In this document: positions 1 to 5,211 of the stretch, one piece after another
Position numbering within the stretch: position 1 is the first letter of the stretch
How the letters are laid out: every line of letters begins with the position of its first letter
Source: Planctomycetaceae bacterium
GTDB taxonomy: Bacteria; Planctomycetota; Planctomycetia; Pirellulales; JAEUIK01
Assembly (NCBI GenBank): GCA_016793185.1
Contig: JAEUIK010000734.1
Span: 1-5,211 of the forward strand
Direction of reading: 5' to 3'
Length of the DNA stretch: 5,211 nucleotides
The notes under the pieces: generated by a model
The model's input: the letters and a program-made list of their open reading frames with translations, nothing else
The model's database searches: none
What the model was told of the DNA's origin: nothing
Program-made: the position numbers and the translations under genes

Positions 1-174
1 CGCTGGTGGCCCAGGAGCGGCATCTCGGCGCAAGTTTGAAGAGTGGATGAACGCCCTCCGGCTGTCGAAACCGACAGGCGTCGGGCGAAGTATCTGTATT
101 GAGCCGCCGGTCGAGGCCCAGGGATGAGCCTGACCGTCCGAATCTGAAATCCGCAAACAGACAAGGGTTAGGAC

Positions 175-2004
175 ATGCAACGCACGTTGGTTCACAGCCT
201 CGCGCTGGCGGCCGTGGCGGGGTTCGCCGCTGCTTGTGCCCATTCGACCACCGCTTTGGGGAACGAAGCGGCCCTGCGGGTCGGCAAGCAGATCCCCAAT
301 TTCACGCTCCGCGATTTCCGTGGCAAAGAGCACTCGCTGGCCGACTATGCCGACGCCAAGGCGGTGGCGGTGGTCTTCCTGGGGACCGACTGCCCCCTGG
401 TCAAGCTCTACGCCCCCCGGGTCGAAGAGCTGGCGGAAGAGTTCGCCGCCCGCGGCGTCAAGCTGATCGCGATCAACTCGAACCGGCAGGACACGCCGAC
501 CGAGATCGCCGGCTTCGCCACCCGCAATCACCTGACCTTCCCGATTCTCAAGGACCCGGATAACGGGGTGGCCGACCTGTTCGGCGCCATCCGCACGCCC
601 GAGGCCTTCTTGCTCGACAGCAAGCGCGTCGTCCGCTACTGGGGCCGCATTGACGATCAGTACGGCGTCGGCGACGGCTCGGGCTATGCCAAACCGAAGA
701 TCCATCGCCGCGACCTGGCCGAAGCGGTCAATGAACTGCTCGACGGCAAGGAAATCAGCCAGCCGGTGATCGAAGCCACCGGCTGCTTGATCGGCCGCAC
801 GCAGAAGGTTACTCCGCACGGCGACGTGACCTACTCGAAGCAAGTCGCGCGAATCCTGCAGAACCGCTGCCTCGAGTGCCATCGGACCGGCGAAGTCGCT
901 CCCTTCCCCCTCACCAATTACGAAGAGGTGGTGGGCTGGGCCGACATGATTTGCGAAGTGATCGACGACGGCCGGATGCCGCCGTGGTTTGCCGATCCGA
1001 AGTACGGCAAGTTCAAGAACGACTGCCGGATGTCGGCCGAGGAAAAAGAAACGATCCACACCTGGGTCAAGAACGGCTGCCCCGAGGGGGACGCCAAGGA
1101 TCTTCCCAGCGAGAAGGTCTTTGTCGACGGTTGGAAGATCCCCACGCCCGACCAGATCATCTACATGGCTGACGAGCCCTTCACCGTGCCGGCCGAAGGG
1201 GTCGTGCAGTACCAGTTCTACGAAGTCGACCCCGGCTTCAAGGAAGACAAGTGGGTGAAGATGGCCGAAGCGCGACCAGGCAACCCGGCCGTCGTGCATC
1301 ACATCATCGCCTTCATTCGCCCGCCCGGATCGGGCGGCGGCTTCGGCGGCGGCACGCAGATCGGTTACGCCCCGGGCATGCCTCCCCGCGTGTTCGAACC
1401 GGGCCAGGCGATCTTCATTCCGGCCGGCTCGAAGTTCGTCTTCCAGATGCACTACACCCCCAACGGCACCGAGCAGCAAGACCGCAGTTACCTGGGTCTG
1501 GTGTTCGCCGATCCCAAGACCGTGACCAAGACGGTCCGCGGCGACGCGACGGGCAACGTCTCGTTCCGCATTCCGCCGGGCGACGGCAACTACAAGGTCA
1601 CTTCCAAGAAGCGCTTCAGCAAGGACACGCTGCTGGTGAGCATGCTGCCGCACATGCATGTGCGCGGCAAGTCGTTCCGCTTCGAACTCGAGTATCCCGA
1701 CGGCAAGCGGGAAATCATCCTCGACGTGCCGAAGTACGACTTCAACTGGCAGCTCTGGTACAACCCAGTCGAGCCGATCCTGATGCCCAAGGGAAGCCGG
1801 CTGCATTGCACCGCGTACTTCGACAATTCCGAGGACAATCCCAACAATCCCGATCCGACCAAGGAGATCACCTGGGGTGAGCAGACTTGGGAGGAGATGA
1901 TGTTCGGGTTCTTCTCGACCATCGATCCGAACGAAGATCTGGCCAAGGCCGGGGGCAAGCCGGAGTTCAAAGTGGAGGACGAGAAACTTCCGGTCGCCTT
2001 CTAG
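175..2004 (+). CDS. Exported redoxin / cytochrome c / PHM-like copper monooxygenase fusion protein
   Basis: This 609-residue protein probably acts outside the cytoplasmic membrane. Residues 1-20 form a signal sequence (basic start, Ala/Leu-rich core); Cys21 after AAA could be a weak lipobox. Residues about 35-190 are a redoxin (AhpC/TSA-like) domain with FLGTDCPLVK, where Cys73 stands alone because the second Cys of CxxC is absent. Residues about 217-305 are a cytochrome c-like segment with CLECH (232-236) and MPPW (268-271), Met268 being a candidate axial ligand. Residues about 330-585 resemble PHM/dopamine beta-monooxygenase: VVHHI (His375, His376), QMHY (His426), HMH (His493, His495) and EEMMF (Met575), with a Gly-rich loop at 385-393. 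The ATG is chosen because AAGGG lies 7 bases upstream and the signal sequence follows directly. A strong terminator follows, so it is the last or only gene of its unit. The domain architecture is seen in the sequence. Monooxygenase activity is inferred and the substrate is unknown. Confidence 0.9.
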   Translation: MQRTLVHSLALAAVAGFAAACAHSTTALGNEAALRVGKQIPNFTLRDFRGKEHSLADYADAKAVAVVFLGTDCPLVKLYAPRVEELAEEFAARGVKLIAINSNRQDTPTEIAGFATRNHLTFPILKDPDNGVADLFGAIRTPEAFLLDSKRVVRYWGRIDDQYGVGDGSGYAKPKIHRRDLAEAVNELLDGKEISQPVIEATGCLIGRTQKVTPHGDVTYSKQVARILQNRCLECHRTGEVAPFPLTNYEEVVGWADMICEVIDDGRMPPWFADPKYGKFKNDCRMSAEEKETIHTWVKNGCPEGDAKDLPSEKVFVDGWKIPTPDQIIYMADEPFTVPAEGVVQYQFYEVDPGFKEDKWVKMAEARPGNPAVVHHIIAFIRPPGSGGGFGGGTQIGYAPGMPPRVFEPGQAIFIPAGSKFVFQMHYTPNGTEQQDRSYLGLVFADPKTVTKTVRGDATGNVSFRIPPGDGNYKVTSKKRFSKDTLLVSMLPHMHVRGKSFRFELEYPDGKREIILDVPKYDFNWQLWYNPVEPILMPKGSRLHCTAYFDNSEDNPNNPDPTKEITWGEQTWEEMMFGFFSTIDPNEDLAKAGGKPEFKVEDEKLPVAF

Positions 2005-2066
2005 TTCCAGGCGTGCCAGGCTGCGAGCGATCGCGGCGTAGTTCATCGACCGAATCTTGAACCCTC

Positions 2067-2107
2067 ACCCGAGGGCCGGATTTCCGCTCCGGCCCTCGGG
2101 TTTTTTT
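2067..2107 (+). terminator. Intrinsic (Rho-independent) terminator of the redoxin fusion gene
   Basis: A perfect 13-bp GC-rich stem (CCCGAGGGCCGGA at 2068-2080 with its exact complement at 2088-2100) closes a 7-base loop and is followed directly by seven T (2101-2107). A2067 can also pair with T2101. It begins about 60 bases after the stop codon at 2004. The T tract lies on the plus strand only, so it terminates rightward transcription and isolates the downstream small gene and hydrolase from the redoxin gene. Confidence 0.95.
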
Positions 2108-2133
2108 GTTGGCTTTCAATCGTAGTCGATCGT

Positions 2134-2160
2134 CTGTAGTCGGCCTCTCTGAGGCCGATC
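2134..2160 (+). repeat. REP-like hairpin unit A
   Basis: CTGTAG (2134-2139) is followed by TCGGCCTC (2140-2147), loop TCT, and GAGGCCGA (2151-2158), a perfect 8-bp stem, then TC. The same 27-base layout occurs in inverted orientation at 2266-2292. A short head tag followed by a compact imperfectly conserved hairpin is the form of REP elements that are mobilised by RAYT (TnpA_REP) proteins. No RAYT gene is in this window, so that link is inference. Confidence 0.65.
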
Positions 2161-2167
2161 CTCGTCT

Positions 2168-2194
2168 GCAGCCGGCGGCAGCGACGTCGGCTGC
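2168..2194. repeat. Inverted repeat between the REP-like units
   Basis: GCAGCCG (2168-2174) and CGGCTGC (2188-2194) are exact complements separated by 13 bases. The left side reads CTGCAGCCGG (2166-2175), which resembles the CTGTAG-YCGG head of units A and C, so this may be a decayed or longer-looped relative. Arms of 7 bp are not rare in GC-rich DNA, so taken alone it would be weak; its position inside the cluster is the main support. Confidence 0.4.
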
Positions 2195-2228
2195 CCCGCG
2201 TTCGACGCACAACGCCGACCAGCGATGC

Positions 2229-2249
2229 ACCGAGGCCCATGGCCTCGGT
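2229..2249. repeat. Hairpin unit B (9-bp perfect inverted repeat)
   Basis: ACCGAGGCC (2229-2237) pairs perfectly with GGCCTCGGT (2241-2249) around the three-base loop CAT. The stem resembles that of unit A (shared GAGGCC/GGCCTC), and the flank GGTCACA (2247-2253) recurs exactly at 2272-2278 inside unit C. It is therefore probably part of the same composite repeat. There is no T tract on either side, so it is unlikely to be a terminator. Confidence 0.6.
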
Positions 2250-2265
2250 CACAAGAATACGGTGA

Positions 2266-2292
2266 GACCGGGGTCACAGACCCCGGCTACAG
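2266..2292 (-). repeat. REP-like hairpin unit C, inverted relative to unit A
   Basis: On the minus strand this reads CTGTAG, CCGGGGTC, loop TGT, GACCCCGG, TC: the same 27-base layout as unit A with 20 of 27 bases identical. The six stem differences make three compensated base pairs and the seventh is in the loop. The two units face each other around hairpin B, like the paired inverted REPs of a BIME. Short CCGGGGTC-type palindromes dispersed between genes are something I associate with planctomycete genomes, from memory and unverified. Confidence 0.65.
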
Positions 2293-2403
2293 AAGGCGGG
2301 GGATTCCGGGCGTCAACTGGGACGCGCGCCCGACTTGCTTTCCCCCGATTCGCATCGGAGACTGTACAGAGACGACCCTTTGCCGCGTTTCGGCCGTTTG
2401 CCT

Positions 2404-2407
2404 GGAG
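2404..2407 (+). promoter_or_regulatory. Ribosome binding site that sets the small-protein start
   Basis: GGAG lies 11 bases before the ATG at 2419. It favours that ATG over the in-frame TTG at 2335, which would add 28 residues unlike the helical remainder (Arg/Pro-rich, no motif) and has no comparable purine run at the right distance. Confidence 0.5.
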
Positions 2408-2418
2408 TTGCCTGCATC

Positions 2419-2676
2419 ATGCCCTTAGCGACCGCTGCGGAGACCTTGGATCGCGAGTTCCTGGAGATGCGGGCGAGGATCCTGGAACTGGCCGCCCGCT
2501 TCGACCGCCTGGATCGGTCCGAAGGGAGCGTGCAGGGTGACCCGCGCCTGAGCCAGATCCAGCAGGCGTTGGCCGAGTTGTCCGCGGCGCGTGCCGAGCG
2601 GGCCGAGCGCGTGCAGCTCATCTTTTCGCGCACCTACGACGCGAACTGGAAGCAGACCCTGGGCGTGCAGGACTGA
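2419..2676 (+). CDS. Small helical protein of unknown function
   Basis: This 85-residue protein matches no family I can name. It has no signal sequence, membrane segment or Cys and is probably cytoplasmic. Residues about 7-33 and 43-67 look like two charged amphipathic helices (LDREFLEMRARILELAARFD; then IQQALAELSAARAERAERVQ), separated by a Gly/Ser/Asp turn with DPRLS at 41-45. This suggests a helical hairpin or coiled coil. The C-terminus carries an aromatic motif, IFSRTYDANWK (68-78). The regular hydrophobic spacing and high-GC third positions support real coding. It ends 63 bases before the TatD-type hydrolase on the same strand with no terminator between, so the two are probably co-transcribed. 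A role as partner or regulator of the hydrolase is a guess from position only. Confidence 0.75.
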   Translation: MPLATAAETLDREFLEMRARILELAARFDRLDRSEGSVQGDPRLSQIQQALAELSAARAERAERVQLIFSRTYDANWKQTLGVQD

Positions 2677-2739
2677 CGGCGGTGCGCGAACGGCCCGGGG
2701 ACGGCGAGATTTCGGCAGCGACAGAGAGAGCGACCTGCG

Positions 2740-3573
2740 ATGGACTATTTCGATCCGCACATTCACATGGTCTCGCGGACCACTGACGACTACGAGACGC
2801 TGGCTAAGATGGGCTGCGTCGCGATGAGCGAGCCCGCTTTCTGGGCCGGTTTCGATCGCGGCAGCGTCGAAGGCTTCCGCGACTACTTCCGCCAGCTCAC
2901 CGAGTTCGAGCCGAAGCGCGCCGGCTGGTACCACCTGCAGCACTACACCTGGCTCTGCATCAATGCCAAGGAGGCCGAGAACGTCCGCCTCTCGCGCGAA
3001 GTGATCGCCATGATCCCCGAGTTCATCAACAAGCCGGGCGTGCTCGGAATCGGCGAGATCGGGCTCAACAAGAACACCAAGAACGAAGCGATCATCTTCG
3101 CCGAGCACGTCGACTTGGCCGTGCGCCTCGACGAGCAGATCCTGATCCACACGCCGCACCTGGAGGACAAGTACCAGGGGACGCGGATGATTCTCGACAT
3201 GCTGGCCGACTTCTCCGAACTCGAACGGCGACGCGTGCTCGTCGATCACGTCGAGGAGCACACGATCCGCCCGGTGTTGGAGCAGGGCTATTGGGCCGGG
3301 ATGACGCTCTACCCCGTCTCGAAGTGCACGCCGGAGCGGGCGGTCGACATGGTTGAGATGTACGGTCCCGAGCGGCTCCTGGTCAACTCGGCCGGCGACT
3401 GGGGTCCGTCGAAGCCGACCGCCGTGCCCGACTTCATCCTGGCGATGCGCAAGCGCGGCCATACCGAAGCGGCGATCCGCCGCGTGGTTTACGAGAACCC
3501 GCTCGAATTCTTCAGCCAGAGCCGCAACTTCCAGTTCACGCCGCGCGACGTCTCGGAAGCGGCCACGAACTAG
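2740..3573 (+). CDS. TatD-family metal-dependent hydrolase, EboB-like
   Basis: This 277-residue cytoplasmic protein is full length for a TatD-type amidohydrolase-fold enzyme (TIM barrel with two metals). Candidate metal ligands are all present in order: His7 and His9 (DPHIH), Glu106 (GEIGL), His137 (IHTPH), His170 (VDH) and Asp220 (SAGDWG). The features HMxSRTTDDYE (9-19), EPAFW (31-35), FRDYF (46-50) and the late GDWG, in place of the TDxP of classic TatD nucleases, match what I remember of EboB. EboB is the TatD-like member of the ebo cluster linked to export of scytonemin-type or other precursors in cyanobacteria and other bacteria. The ATG starts the first beta strand at once, as usual; upstream AGAGAGAG (2723-2730) is a weak ribosome site. 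No eboA, eboC, eboD, eboE or eboF is in view. The hydrolase fold is confident, the EboB subgroup likely, and the substrate unknown. Confidence 0.92.
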   Translation: MDYFDPHIHMVSRTTDDYETLAKMGCVAMSEPAFWAGFDRGSVEGFRDYFRQLTEFEPKRAGWYHLQHYTWLCINAKEAENVRLSREVIAMIPEFINKPGVLGIGEIGLNKNTKNEAIIFAEHVDLAVRLDEQILIHTPHLEDKYQGTRMILDMLADFSELERRRVLVDHVEEHTIRPVLEQGYWAGMTLYPVSKCTPERAVDMVEMYGPERLLVNSAGDWGPSKPTAVPDFILAMRKRGHTEAAIRRVVYENPLEFFSQSRNFQFTPRDVSEAATN

Positions 3574-3604
3574 CGCGGCGTGCTGCACGGCGCCTCGTCC
3601 GCGC
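3573..3604. other. Nested hairpin in the convergent gene junction
   Basis: GCGCGG (3573-3578) is complementary to CCGCGC (3599-3604), and inside it CGTG (3579-3582) pairs with CACG (3586-3589) around CTG. It sits in the 40-base gap between the stop codons of the hydrolase and the minus-strand propeller gene. It has no T tract on either strand, so it is at most a weak bidirectional transcription-stalling structure; the pairing may simply reflect GC-rich sequence. Confidence 0.25.
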
Positions 3605-3613
3605 GCACAGGCC

Positions 3614-5211
3614 TTATCCCCCCGACCAGGGCGACGTGGGGGGCCAGCCCGGCGGCGTAATGGCCACGTGGGCCGGCACGGCGATCGACTCGAAAGTTTT
3701 CGCATCCTGCTTCATGGCGCGACTCAAGGCCTGCTGGATCGATTCTCCCTGGCTCAGGTGCAGCACCGCCGGCGTCCAGGACTGCCGCTGGTGCTTCCAG
3801 ACCGGCTTGTTGTCGACCAGGTAGGCCAGTTCCAGGATCTGCGTCTGCACGGTGTGCTCGGTGTAGCTGCCGCCGTTGAAGTTGCGGTACTGCACCTTTT
3901 GCGCTTCGCCGGGACGGATCGTCGCCGAGAGCACCACATTCGACTGCGGCACGACCTTCATCCCGACCTGTTCCAGCCGGGCGGTCAAGGCCTGCCGCAC
4001 GCGCTCTTGTTCGTCGGCCGATCCCGAGAAGCTCATCCGCAGGCTCACGTCGAGCCCGGGCCGAATGACCAGCAAGGCATCCGCGTCGAGCGTCTCGGCG
4101 GCGCGCAGCGCTTCTTTGTGGGGTAGCTTGGCGCCGATCAAGAGCGACGCCTCGCCGGTCCTGGAACCGGAGATCCCCCACACGGCCTCCCCCGTGCTCC
4201 ACAGCGGCGAGTCGATGCCGCTGTACTTCCAGATCACGATCCGGCGGTCGAGATCGATCAGGTCCCCGTTGCCGGTGAGCAGATGCTGGTCGTCGCACCA
4301 GACGAGCTGATCGGTTGATCTGCCTTCGGCCAGGGTGAAATCGCGAGCCTGCTCGCCCGTCGCCAGGTCCCACGTGCGGACCCGGCCGTGGTCGACCAGC
4401 GCGAGCTTCCCGCCGTCGGGGCTGATGGCATGGCCCAGATGCGAGGCGAACCCCTGCGTCTGCGTGTCGATGTATCCCAGCGAGCTGCCGTCGAGCGGAT
4501 CGAGAAACGAGATCCCTTTGCCCGTCAGCACGACCAGGTATTTCCGACCCGGCGAGAAGACCGCCCGCGCTCCGCGAATATCCGCTCGGCCGGCATAGAC
4601 CGGCTCGGGCTTTCCGCGCGCGAGATCCCAGAGTGCCAGTTGTCCCCAGCGGCTCATCGTGGCCAGATGGTCGGCGTCGACGAAGCGCGCCCACTCGATT
4701 TCCTTGTAGTGTCCCCACTCGCCCGCATAGGGCTGCCAGCGGAACTTGGGCGTGGTCTTGAACTGGTCGATCTCGAACAACGTCAGCGTGGCGTCTTCGT
4801 CGCCGCTCCAGCGAATCCCGCACGACACCATCCGCCGGCTGTCGGGGCTGACGTCGAGCGGGACTTGCCCCAGATAGAATTCGGCGTCTTTTGCGACCTT
4901 GCGCGTCTCGAGATCGCAGGCCACGGCGCGCGTCGCCACGCCATTGGGATGACGGCTGCTGATGATCACATAGGCCAGCGGTCCCGGCGGTATCAGGACA
5001 CTCTCGTAGTTGTCAAAGATGTCGCGCCGTTCCGGCAATGCGATCCGCGCCGGTTTGCGCGGCGTGGCCAGGGGGTCAGGCTTGACCTGCCACGCGCTGG
5101 CCCCGCTCAAGTCGAGTGGCGTCGCCGTGGCGAGTTGCGTCTCGAAGAATTTCACCTCGGCCAGCGACGATTCGTCGCCGGCTTCCCCCTCAATCCCGTC
5201 GCGCGCCTCCG
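3614..5211 (-). CDS. WD40-like beta-propeller protein with C-terminal alpha/beta domain (5' partial)
   Basis: The frame is open to the window edge. A GTG at 5155 would give 513 residues, but 18 further codons (acidic, Gly/Glu/Ser-rich) run on to the end, so the start is probably outside and GTG 5155 is an ordinary Val. Numbering from that codon, about 50-335 is a beta-propeller of degenerate WD40-type blades: LDVSPDSRRM (100-109), LALWDLARGK (173-182), AVFSPGRKYL (198-207), HAISPDGGKLAL (242-253), RTWDLATGE (260-268), IVIWKYSG (306-313). About 363-495 is a separate alpha/beta domain (VSLRMSFSG, a long helix with ERVRQALTARLEQVG, VVLSATI, then strands around YTEHTVQTQILELAYLV). A Pro/Trp tail ends the protein. 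No catalytic motif is visible, and a scaffold or protein-interaction role is inferred from the fold. It is convergent with the hydrolase gene. Similar proteins often have an N-terminal membrane anchor, which cannot be seen here. Confidence 0.88.
   Translation of the reverse strand, partial: EARDGIEGEAGDESSLAEVKFFETQLATATPLDLSGASAWQVKPDPLATPRKPARIALPERRDIFDNYESVLIPPGPLAYVIISSRHPNGVATRAVACDLETRKVAKDAEFYLGQVPLDVSPDSRRMVSCGIRWSGDEDATLTLFEIDQFKTTPKFRWQPYAGEWGHYKEIEWARFVDADHLATMSRWGQLALWDLARGKPEPVYAGRADIRGARAVFSPGRKYLVVLTGKGISFLDPLDGSSLGYIDTQTQGFASHLGHAISPDGGKLALVDHGRVRTWDLATGEQARDFTLAEGRSTDQLVWCDDQHLLTGNGDLIDLDRRIVIWKYSGIDSPLWSTGEAVWGISGSRTGEASLLIGAKLPHKEALRAAETLDADALLVIRPGLDVSLRMSFSGSADEQERVRQALTARLEQVGMKVVPQSNVVLSATIRPGEAQKVQYRNFNGGSYTEHTVQTQILELAYLVDNKPVWKHQRQSWTPAVLHLSQGESIQQALSRAMKQDAKTFESIAVPAHVAITPPGWPPTSPWSGG

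Larger units (their letters stand above)
2108..2418. other. Non-coding intergenic region with clustered hairpins
   Basis: This stretch lies between the terminator and the small helical protein. Open frames crossing it have no family-like sequence and no supported start, and I treat them as chance frames of GC-rich DNA. Bases 2134-2292 hold four hairpins (listed separately). Bases 2293-2418 must contain the promoter of the downstream unit if it has its own. I see no convincing -35/-10 pair there. A further 6-bp arm pair (CGGGCG at 2307-2312 and CGCCCG at 2327-2332) is weak. Confidence 0.7.

Noticed and set aside
71..84. Short inverted repeat CCGAC-AGGC-GTCGG upstream of the redoxin gene
   Set aside because: A 5-bp stem with no T tract is expected by chance in GC-rich DNA. 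It could be the remains of a terminator or an operator, but nothing else supports it.
2..127. Open frame entering from the left edge and ending at TGA 125-127
   Set aside because: Only 41 codons are visible and they show no motif. Another forward frame also stays open until 48-50, so which one, if either, is the end of an upstream gene cannot be decided.
1251..1880. Plus-strand open frame (209 residues) within the copper domain
   Set aside because: It is out of frame with the PHM-like ligands, very Arg/Gln/His-rich, and has no start signal; a shadow.
2335..2370. Possible -35 TTGCTT at 2335-2340 before the small protein gene
   Set aside because: No acceptable -10 hexamer occurs at 16-19 bases; the nearest AT-containing stretch (TGTACAGA) is too far away and weak.
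2425..3705. Long minus-strand open frame (426 residues) opposite the small protein and hydrolase genes
   Set aside because: It is the antisense of two well-supported genes. Its composition is Arg/Val/His/Asp-rich without domain motifs, as expected from reverse-complement codons in GC-rich DNA.
3353..4126. Plus-strand open frame (257 residues) crossing the convergent junction
   Set aside because: It overlaps the end of the hydrolase out of frame and then runs antisense to the propeller gene; its composition is Arg/Pro/Ser-rich.
3570..4823. Minus-strand open frame (417 residues) inside the propeller gene in another frame
   Set aside because: It is Arg/Gly/Ala-rich with no recognisable motif and overlaps a frame with clear WD40-like repeats; a high-GC shadow.

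Overview
The window looks like chromosomal DNA from a planctomycete, probably of the Pirellula/Blastopirellula type. This is inferred from three things: a GC-rich sequence with high-GC codon use, a redoxin/cytochrome c/copper-monooxygenase fusion of a kind common in that phylum, and a beta-propeller protein with a long C-terminal extension next to small lineage-type genes. No sequence search was possible, so the assignment is provisional. There are no RNA genes, CRISPR arrays or complete mobile elements.

Layout. Bases 1-174 are a leader without a supportable gene. Bases 175-2004 (+) encode a 609-residue exported multidomain redox protein. It has a signal sequence, a thioredoxin-fold redoxin domain with one Cys, a CxxCH cytochrome c-like segment, and a C-terminal domain carrying all six copper-ligand positions of peptidylglycine alpha-hydroxylating monooxygenase (PHM). 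A textbook intrinsic terminator (2067-2107) ends this unit. The next 311 bases (2108-2418) are non-coding. They hold a cluster of short, perfect, mostly three-base-loop hairpins, two of which are diverged inverted copies of one 27-base unit with compensated stem changes (REP/BIME-like).

Bases 2419-2676 (+) encode an unrecognised 85-residue, largely helical protein. It is followed 63 bases later by a 277-residue TatD-type metal-dependent hydrolase (2740-3573, +) that most resembles EboB of the ebo metabolite-export cluster. The two probably form one transcription unit. A convergent gene on the minus strand (3614 to beyond 5211) encodes a WD40-like beta-propeller protein with an additional C-terminal alpha/beta domain; its true N-terminus lies outside the window.

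Functionally the three units look independent: an extracytoplasmic redox/copper enzyme, a cytoplasmic hydrolase with a small partner candidate, and a probable propeller scaffold. The points most worth a second look are the complete copper-ligand set in the fusion protein, the EboB-like hydrolase without ebo neighbours but with a small helical companion, and the covarying hairpin repeats.
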